DNA from: Psilocybe azurescens
Taxonomy: Eukaryota; Basidiomycota; Agaricomycetes; Agaricales; Agrocybaceae
Direction: 5' to 3'
DNA length: 64,000 nt
Assembly (NCBI GenBank): GCA_023853785.1
Contig: JAJIRX010000008.1
Location: 124,001-188,000 of the forward strand
Positions within the stretch are counted from its first letter, which is position 1. Each line of letters starts with the position of its first letter. The position numbers were made by a program, and so were the translations under genes. The notes below the pieces were generated by a model. The model was not told where the DNA came from and did no database searches. It saw only the letters and a list, made by a program, of their open reading frames with translations. Shown in pieces: positions 56,229 to 64,000 of this stretch.

Positions 56229-57951
56229 GGGCATACGGAAATCTGCGTGGCAGGTTGCGTGCTTGCGTGCATTTGCGTGCCACGCAACCTGGACTTAGTA
56301 TACACATTTGACTGTATAGTCAGATTATCTTTATAAGTAACAATAATGTTGGCATACCTTTACTGTTACTTACTGAGACTTGACTTGGACTTGAATCAAG
56401 TCCATGCTTTCTGATACCTTTCCATGTTGAAGTTAGTTCTATGTGAGGCTCATTTAAATACTGTGTCCCGCCTACTCTTAATAAACAATTCCATGTAATG
56501 CACTCTATATTACTGACATGTGTGCAGTTCTGCTTAAGGAAAAATGCTACTACTCTCCACCACCTCCTGTTTAAATAATATACACTCATGAATACACAAC
56601 TTGTACACGAATGCACTCAGCACATGCAACCGACACTCAATCGCACGCAACTTGCACACAGCCACCACGCAACCTGCACACAGCCACCACGCAACCACCA
56701 CGCAACCACACTCAACCTACGCACAATACCACTCAATCAATATCTAGAGGCACGCAAGTGTACTCGGTCAGTGCGCAGCATCCCTCGCCTACACATAATC
56801 ATATTGAAATAAATTAAACACACTTGGCACATTATTATTTATGTTTCTACTTGCTATCCAACTCGAAATTGACGTTTTAGATGTGTAAACACTGCGAATT
56901 GTTTACGTTGAAATGATTATTTTTGTTGGTCATGTTTCGAATTTCAATACTACTTCAAATTTGAGTTTTAGATGTGTAAAATCCGCCAATTTTTCTTGTT
57001 GAGATGATTCCTTTTGTAAATTGAGTTGTCGTTGTGGTCTCTGATGCTACCTTCGCTTTTAGATTCATTGTTTCAAGCTCTTACATATTTATACGCAACG
57101 TGAACAAGAGGAGAGAATATCCTGTTAACTGATTTTCCTCTTCCTTCCCAATCTTTGGCAATCACGGCTTCATATTTAAATATAAATCGCAACGAGGTGG
57201 TCATTGTAAGTTCATAAAATTAATATGAATGACATATCAGCCTTATATTCTTTTGATTGACAATTAATAAGGGCCTGATAAAGCACATATACAAATAATT
57301 TGTCAAGGCTGGAGAGCAAAATGGCTCCACAGAGTATCACAATACAGTTTCTAGACTTGTCCCAATTTATTATATTAATGCCATAATGGTGTCATGGTGT
57401 AGCCATACCTTCATTGACTATCTCAAATTGATCTCACATCGACCATATGCTCACCTTCCTGAGAATTGGAACCACATAGATTGACAAGAAGAGGATAATG
57501 GAATGGAGGTGAGTCCAGTATTTTTTATTGACATTTTACCTATCTCAAATGTGTCTACTAATGTCTTTTAATTTTGTCAAGCCGGGACCTAATTATGTCG
57601 ACTTTCCAAAGTCAAAGCCAGTACAAAATTTACTAGTGCAGCCTCATCCCAGGCCGAGACCCATTCCAAAGTTGAAGAGGAAGCAAAGCGAGAGCTAATT
57701 AACCATAGATATAAGATATCACAAGTTAGTAGTAGGCAGTTTGACCGGTTTCTCATAATTTATTTATCGCTAATGCACGCACATATGCATTGGATTGACC
57801 AACTAAATTAAGTAAGTTGCATATATTCACGCTTGTACGATCGAAGTCCGCGCAAATGCACGCAAATGCTGCGCATGTTTGTTTGCGTGCACTTGCGTGG
57901 CACTCAAGCGCACGCAAGCACGCAACCTTGCCACGCACATTCCTGATGCCC
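56229..57951. mobile_element. 1.7-kb terminal-inverted-repeat element with 9-bp target duplication
   Basis: GTTTCAGTT occurs directly at both borders (56220-56228 and 57952-57960). The element starts GGGCATACGGAAATCTGCG and ends with the complement of GGGCATCAGGAATGTGCG; inverted similarity continues for about 60 bp through GGTTGCGTGCTTGCGTGC. Each end also folds on itself (TGCGTGGCA against GTGCCACGCA). A 9-bp duplication suggests a Mutator-like element, 8 bp (hAT) cannot be excluded. Inside are CACGCAACC tandem repeats (56615-56720) and a short frame at about 57582-57699 (PGPNYVDFPKSKPVQNLL, KLKRKQSES) that could be a transposon-protein remnant. Confidence 0.75.
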
Positions 57952-57960
57952 GTTTCAGTT

Positions 57961-58631
57961 TCGCAAAATAAATAAATTTAAAGACAAGTTCGAGACAAGC
58001 GCTTTGATCCGTGAACCCAGCCCGAATCGTTCGCCCGTGCCAATTACTTTGTCCTGACATGCAGAACTCTCCGGATGTTATGCAGAAGTTTTCCAGAGAT
58101 TATTCGCTATCTGATCAAAATGCTGGTGAGCCAGAACGGGGCTCAGAGCCCAATCACGTCCATCCGAGCATCCTCCGTCCTGACCTACTTCCCGTCTTTG
58201 TAGACCCTGCCAATTGGGTGTGGGAAGCACAATATAGAGCCAGATGGACGCCGGACAAGGAGGTTGGCGGGACTTCTGTGATATGTGGTATGGAGCTACG
58301 GAGACTCAATCTACCGCACTCGTCGATCCCAAGTCCCCGTCTCTGTCTCTTGGACCCATCCCTGGCCTCGGGCTCCTGGATATCATCATCCGTTTTGATA
58401 CGGGACTCCTATGTGACCCTGTTCGACGCTGTCTGGGCGCAATGAATAGTAAAGCGGGCTAACTACGGACCTACCATTACTGGTCAGCCCGCCACTCGTG
58501 CACACTCACCTTCCTAACATACACTACCTGGGGTTACAAAAAGCAACCAAGCGCCCACATCTGGGCACAACAGCTGATTGAGTTTTTTATTTTTTTCTGG
58601 AAGGTATACATATATCTCCTCCCACAACACA
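57961..58631. other. No confident gene
   Basis: Frames of 70-145 codons are open (for example 58244-58462, ALVDPKSPSLSLGPIPGLGL) but no domain is recognised. The last 20 bases share CCCACAACA with the PCNA 5' flank, marking the left limit of the PCNA duplication. Confidence 0.4.
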
Positions 58632-59576
58632 ATGCTCGAAGCCAAACTCCAAGAAGCCGGCACGCTCAAAAAGCTGCTCGATGGCAACAAACCCTCCCTG
58701 TCATCTCCCGGAACGCGCGTAGACTGACTGACTGACTCTCTTCTTTCTTCTTTTCCGCCCCCGTCGCGTGCAGTCATCAAAGAGCTTGTCACGGACGTCA
58801 ACTTTGAATGCAACGAAGAAGGGATCGTGCTTCAAGCCATGTACAACTCGCACATCGCGCCCGTCTCCGCCCCGCTGCGACAGGCCCATGCCGCTGGGGG
58901 TGAACCTGACCTAGCTCACCAAGGTGCTCAGGTGCGCGAAGGACGACATATGCACGTTGAAGGCGGCGGACGAGGCAGACGTGCTGAATCTGGTGTGTGA
59001 AGCGAAAAGTCCGTTTTTGTCCGTTTTTTCGCGTTCCTGGGGCATGGGCGCGATGCGTCCTTTCTTCTCCTTCTTCCTTTCTTCCTTTCTCCCTTCTCAT
59101 TCTCACCTATCTAACCCCCTCCCTCGCAGACTCGAACCGCATCGCAGAATACGACATGAAGCTCATGGACATCGACGCCAACACCTTCACCATCCCCGAG
59201 ACCCCCGTCCTCCGAGTTTACGCGCATCGTGCGCGACCTCTCCTAACTCGGCGAGAGCGTGCGCATCGAGGTGTCCAAGGAGGGCGTGCGGTTCGCGAGC
59301 GACGGCGAGGCTGCGAACGGAAGTGTATTGTTGAGGCAGAGCGATGGGGGCCATGTGAGTGAGGGCACAATTAAACCGAAGGTGGAGGACGGCGCGGAAG
59401 GGTCGGGCGAGGCGGATGAGGAGGCTAAGGAGGAGGATAAAGATGAGGAGGGCGGTGGGAAGGCGAAGAAGGCGAAGAAACCCAAGATCAAGAAGGAAAA
59501 GGCTGACGAAGACATCGAGATGGTCGAAGACGACGATAAGGGTGAGGACGAAGAATCGTTCAAGCGGGCTGATTAA
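58632..59576 (+). pseudogene. Truncated PCNA pseudogene
   Basis: Copy of 53848 to about 54905 that kept introns 1 and 2, so it arose by DNA duplication. Lesions: intron 1 donor GC instead of GT (58684-58685); Asp to Tyr in the QAMDNSH motif; a 29-bp deletion in exon 2 at about 58870; TAG in place of a Ser codon (CTGACCTAGCTC, 58909); a 23-bp deletion in exon 3 (about 59200); TAA in place of Gln in the DLSQLGE motif (59243-59245). It still carries about 60 residues of the charged insert ([20 protein letters not shown]) and stops inside it; the C-terminal clamp part is absent. Confidence 0.9.
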
Positions 59577-60026
59577 TGCTTCGTCCACCACCTTCTCTTG
59601 GATTTGGGAGGCACGATCATTTATTTTATCCGTTTGAACCGGAATGATGATAAAATTCGTGTGCTGCAATGAACTGCCAGAAATCTTCCAAGACGATCAT
59701 GGTCTGAGCATACAGACAAGTATGCGCTGGTTGACTTTGTAGCTGCTTCGTCATATTGGTTAACTAGTAACTGGTAACCGGTAATACCTAACCTCAACGT
59801 CAAATTGCCTGGCAATGTAACATCGCGTGACGTCATCGAGTCTCAAGTATTATTGACGCTGGAGTACAGCTTGAATACAACCTACAGCTTCACTTCTCGG
59901 AGCTGGGGGTAGAATCGCCTTAAGATATTAGAGTAGAACAGAATTAAAGTCATAGGGCAAATACTAAAAGTTGGAAAATAAAATACAGAACCCGTATGCC
60001 CACCACGTAGCAATATTGCGCGCCAG
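59577..60026. other. Intergenic, no gene seen
   Basis: Between the end of the PCNA pseudogene and the 3' end of the HNH gene. It contains a short repeat GGTTAACTAGTAACTGGTAA at 59757-59776 and no open frame of note; it should hold the 3' untranslated region of the HNH gene. Confidence 0.5.
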
Positions 60027-61338
60027 TTATGAAGCGGTGACTTGCCTGTTCCAACTGTCAACTTTCTCCTTCACACGCCTCTGCTCCGCCGCATCCGCCT
60101 TTTCCTTAGCTTCTCTCAAGGTAGCCTGTAGCTCGTTCGGTGGCACCAAGATATATGGCAGAGCCAAGAGCATGTCAAAGGTGTCGGGGACAGCGCGGCC
60201 AGCACGACCTTCAAAGCGTGCTCGACGCGCCACACCTTGTTGATGTACCTTCTCTGCAGTGGCATCTTTTAAATCATCCCTTGCCTTCTTCTCCGCATGT
60301 GCCTGATTTGTGACCCCGTCCGGGTAAAACGTGGTGTTCCAGGTCTCAGTGACCTTCCTCTTTAGTGCCTGAGTTCCAAAATGGTGGAGGACTGTGCTAG
60401 CGTAGACGGCGTCGAAGAGAATCGCAGGGGGCCAGTCAGGAGTATCAGAAACCCGGAGTGCTGTACCGGAAGGCATTGCATTGGGGCCGAGAAAAGTTGG
60501 GAGTGTTGGTTCGAAGAGATGTGCGGTACACCTTTTCTCTAGTGCTGGTGCGGTGGGGTCGATGTCGGACGTGACCATAGCAAAGTTCGGCGTCTACTTA
60601 TGAATACGATCAGACATCGATTGGGTAGCATACAAGCGGCACGCACTGGTAAGAATGCAACGTGTTCGCCTACCCCGCGGTGAGTGCAATTGTTCAACAA
60701 GAGGCCGTTGCGAATGCTATCGATATCCTGTATAACGTCATCACGGGCAGGATCTCTACTACGACGTTGAGTGTATATCGAGATGTACTTCCGCCATTGC
60801 AATAGTGAGCGATGATAGAATGAGAGTAAGAGTGACATACCATATCGCCTTTACTGTGAGCGAGGAGGTGGACGGCATCGCAGAATATCTCCGGCACCCC
60901 GGACAAAACGCATCGGTTTCCATCCCGCACTGCAGCTTTCGACCGGAATTGAGCCCTGTGATTGGTTGCAACACTAGAAGTGACGCTTGTGTTCGCAATG
61001 TTAGGATCGACCGGGAACATTCTTTGCTTCTCCTCGTCGCTGGTGTGATAATATAATGCTGCAGAATAGGTGGGGAGGCCAGCATTGTAGTCCATGTTAT
61101 CGAGAGAGTCGGACCTAGACGAAAGATCGCCCTCTGCTCCAACGATGATTCCGATTGCATAGCGGATCCATTTGTACGGCTTGGATGAGAAGTGGAGTGC
61201 TTCGAGGCGCTCAAGTGGGAGTGCGAGGCATTGGACCCACTGCCAATTGTCAGCATCAAGGTTGAGGGCGCCATCAAGGGTGACGACGCGAGGGAACGAC
61301 GCGTATACTTGGATTTCAGGACGAGCAGTCGCAGCCAT
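60027..61338 (-). CDS. HNH-nuclease domain protein, 401 aa, three exons
   Basis: Exons 61338-60841, 60787-60647 and 60593-60027 join in phase 0 with GT-AG introns of 53 bp. HNH proteins are metal-dependent nucleases; this agaricomycete family has no known biological role. N-terminal part (residues 1-130) contains VYASFPRVVTLDGAL and the IIVGAEGDLS segment. The HNH module reads DGNRCVLSGVPEIFCDAVHL (residues 139-158), LAHSKGD, then IDSIRNGLLLNNCTHRG (residues 188-204), with C143/C153, H157, H161, N193 and H202 as candidate metal or catalytic residues. TPNFAM follows, typical of the family. The C-terminal part (residues 330-400) is a charged helix (AEQRRVKEKVDSWNRQ). The ATG at 61338 is chosen because MAATARPEI fits the family; an upstream in-frame ATG at 61401 would add 21 residues. 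No lesion seen. Confidence 0.8.
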
Positions 61339-61744
61339 GATGAGGGGGAAGAAGAGACCTGACCGCAATGATAAAACCAAAACACGTGATGTCTTAATCA
61401 AGAGAGGTATTACTGTATCTGGTATATTCCTTGCTTACTGATTATCTCTTGTTTAATCTTATCTTTTCGACTGCACTGCGTTTTGTCTCCTAATACACAA
61501 CTTCGTCCCTTATCCCTGAAACCTCTCCTTACTGATCCCGGTTATGGCCCCCTTTTTTGACTGTAGAGTTTCAACCCTACGGTACTAAATAGGTAGGGGT
61601 GAGTGGCTATATTGACTGGGTTACATATTTGATAGAGTTAGATAGACTCTAGTATATAAATGTAGACACATGAGCTTGGAGAGCAAATTTTTGTGTGCTC
61701 TCGCAAATCTTATGAGGTGCAATTATATAGACAGCATAAAACAC
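61339..61744. other. Intergenic, no gene seen
   Basis: AT-rich upstream region of the HNH gene up to the border of the inverted duplication. No recognisable feature. Confidence 0.5.
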
Positions 61745-64000
61745 TGAGAATATTTACTCGCCTAACCCACGCAAGGCTTACGCAAGTCTACAATTGGTCT
61801 ACAACCTTGAAAGTCTTGACATCTAACCAAATGATACGAGGACTATGCTGCTGTTGTTGCTGCTAGGAAGTTGGATCACATCTTCGTGGTTTTTCGTCCG
61901 AACACAGCAGCAGCATAGCTGCTAATCCTTCTCACCCCTCCATCTGCTGCTGATTTGTCCATGTTACGTCTCAATTATACCCCGCCCTTGCGCTTTCCCT
62001 CTCAGCCTATAGAACTTCAAGTTATGTCAGAAATTCTCCATTTTAATTAGAAGGGAATTTGCGATTGCGAATTATGAGATCTTCGTCAATGTGTCCGACT
62101 GAGTTGCCTTTTGGGTTGCCGCTGTATTACCGTCGGTCACGACATCCGTACTCATCGCTTTTTATATTGTCATTAAGGAACATGAGATATGCTTAATCTA
62201 ATTGTGTGTATTCCAAGTTGTCAGAATCTCACCGCTGAAAGTTCTCTAAGAACAAAGCAACAAGAAAGAGAGAAATTGTAAGCAGTTCAATTTTACATAT
62301 TCACGATACAGTTGAGGCTATTTTAACGATGGGTCTCAATCCCTTAGTGAAAGTCATATAACTTTTTCGTCTCTATTTGAGCTATCAGTTTCTTTCATTA
62401 CATTATGTCCCTTGTACCCAGCCTTAGTAATTTCGTATAGCTGTTTCTACTATGTATTACTAAACGGTCACACTGTTGATTAAGTATTTAGTGCTTGTGC
62501 TAATAATATTGCAAGCATCTCGTGACATAGGCGTATCAAAGTACCCGCAAATTTTGTAAACAGCAAATTGTTTTCTGAGGTGTAGTCAGTGAAGAGTGCT
62601 GACAACATCCCAAGCCAGACACCCGAGGTCCGTGGCCTCATGCTTTCACGGATGCAGTTAGTGGTACCAGTAATCATCTGAGTAATAATTTTATCTTTGC
62701 TTCTGTCCTTTCATCATCACAGAACTCTGTAATATATCACGTTCCTTTTTCCTTGTTCTTGGAACCCTTTCAAATCCTATGTGCCACTCACACACATATA
62801 CCTTTCCATAGAGTAGAGAATCCCTTCAGACTTCGTCGCTATCTTCAAGTGCGAATCTATGTTATTCTCGTATCCGTGAGAGCACGGAGTCGGAAGAGCA
62901 GACATGTAGAATTAGGTCAAATTCGCTCGTTAAGATATTTGGCTTCAAAGGTGATCATGCAAATCTGTACCGTACAGCTGCCTAACCATTTGAGATTGAC
63001 ACACCATCAAATGGGGCATGATTAAACGCGGTTCGATTTTACATAAGTCAAACCAAAGTCCACTGCCAATGGGGTCCAAAAATAGAGAGCGAAGTCCTCG
63101 TCAAAAATGAACCCGACTGTGCATTGCTGTGGAACGCAGAAGTCCTACACGATTTGCTGAACTTGTTTTATAGCCGGTATACAATATGTGACCATGTTGC
63201 GTGTATAACCCGCTGTAGGTCGCTTTCTACCTTTGTGGTTCGTCTTTCCGAACCGAGTTAAATACTGACCTCCTCCAAGGCATCCGCGTTTCCGATGAAC
63301 ACAGCCATCCAAAAGGATGTCGTCAAATATTGAGACAACGGATGTGAGGCGGCAAAGGGAATTTTATCCCGCATCTTGCATTCTGTCAATCAATAGACAT
63401 GCGGGTTCATCCAACGTTGCACAAAAGAGAAAGGTTGAATCGAAAGACATACAAACTCTTTCCATCTCATGGTTGAATACGCTACGTTGCCCGCTACCCG
63501 GTGGGTTGTACCTTCAAGGATTCCATCCAAAGCACTGTAGTCGAGATTTAAACACCTGAAGTGGAGAATTGCTATCGTCGGTGTCCTCTCCTTCGTTAAC
63601 AACCTGGCATACAGCCTATTTTAGCATTCCATACGTGAAGGTATCGTAATGATATTGCGGCACAGTAAAGACACGTGATCCACGACATAGCCATAGATCT
63701 TGGTCAATGTTTCAGAATACATTAAAAGGACCTTCGAAAATGTTATAAGAAGGAAGAGCATCTGGAGGGAAGATTTTAACAAAGATACATACTACAACCA
63801 GCTCATACCAACTGAAAAATCTACATCCATATCGAATCAAGAAGAAATGCGCATTGTCACTCTTGCCCTCTGCTCAGTACTTACCATTCTCCATTTCAAA
63901 GCCGCCGTCTCGCTTGTGTTTCCTCTTATGGATCTTTGGCAGGCTTAAGCACCGAGCAGCTCAATCATATTATTCCAAGGCTGCAGTACCAACCTCCGCA
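61745..64000 (-). repeat. Inverted duplication, right arm (runs off the window)
   Basis: Reverse complement of 30582-32836. Begins at 61745 (TGAGAATATTTACTCG) and continues to the last base, which matches 30582, so the repeat extends beyond the window. The non-coding part (61745-63700) has no genes. The spacer between the arms is 28.9 kb. Confidence 0.9.
63847..64000 (+). pseudogene. Second unspecific peroxygenase, 5' end, frameshifted
   Basis: The ATG at 63847 corresponds to that at 30736 and begins the same signal peptide (MRIVTLALCSVLTILHFKAA). At about 63921 the sequence reads GTTTCCTCTTATGG where the first copy has GTTTCCCTCTTATGG: one C is missing. The frame then gives PLMDLWQA and stops at 63946-63948. 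After the deletion the bases still match the first copy (GGCTTAAGCACCGAGCAG). The rest of the gene is outside the window, so whether it is otherwise intact is unknown. Confidence 0.8.

Noticed and set aside
1..64000. CRISPR arrays, riboswitches or prokaryotic operons
   Set aside because: The genes have spliceosomal introns and fungal families; tandem repeats present lack the repeat-spacer pattern.

Overview
The window looks like nuclear DNA of a basidiomycete fungus, most likely an agaricomycete. The reasons are: short GT-AG introns (about 45-90 bp) in every recognisable gene; a heme-thiolate unspecific peroxygenase; two kinds of agaricomycete seven-helix membrane proteins (one DUF6534-like); an HNH-nuclease family typical of these fungi; and a PCNA gene carrying a long charged insertion. 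No bacterial operons, rRNA genes or CRISPR arrays are visible. All calls come from reading the sequence; no search was run.

Layout. 1-6.6 kb: dispersed and tandem repeats, one small hypothetical ORF (2893-3213, minus). 6.6-13.3 kb: two copies (A minus, B plus) of a duplicated block carrying a seven-helix membrane-protein gene; a third copy (C) lies at 47.1-49.25 kb. All three are damaged, and copy A has a 103-bp pogo-like MITE in its 5' flank whose empty site is preserved in B and C. 13.5-18.4 kb: a decayed Ty3/gypsy chromovirus fragment, a tRNA-like SINE candidate and a hAT-like non-autonomous element. 18.4-28.9 kb: a local family of F-box-like genes, mostly broken, the best copy being split by a 960-bp element with 318-bp inverted repeats. 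29.3-30.7 kb: an unspecific peroxygenase gene with all active-site residues but an abnormal splice donor. 30.6-32.8 kb: one arm of a 2.25-kb inverted duplication whose other arm is 61.7-64.0 kb and carries the start of a second, frameshifted peroxygenase. 34.4-38 kb: two gene fragments. 38-44.5 kb: repeats and a nested structure (an unidentified insert inside a hAT-like element inside a Tc1/mariner-like element). 45.8-47 kb: a DUF6534-like membrane-protein gene.

From about 50 to 61.4 kb the DNA is richer in G+C and gene-like: a long disordered acidic protein gene (minus) shares a 294-bp divergent promoter with PCNA (plus, 53848-55442). That promoter has two ACGCGT (MCB) boxes, the element that drives G1/S genes in fungi. 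Downstream lie a 1.7-kb element with a 9-bp target duplication, a truncated PCNA pseudogene that kept its introns, and an intact three-exon HNH-nuclease-like gene.

The genes do not form a pathway. The coherent picture is a transposon-rich accessory region, with duplications decaying in place, beside a conserved housekeeping block (PCNA). The most interesting items are the PCNA insertion with its neighbouring decayed paralogue, the inverted peroxygenase duplication, and the transposon insertions that can be dated against paralogous empty or uninterrupted sites.
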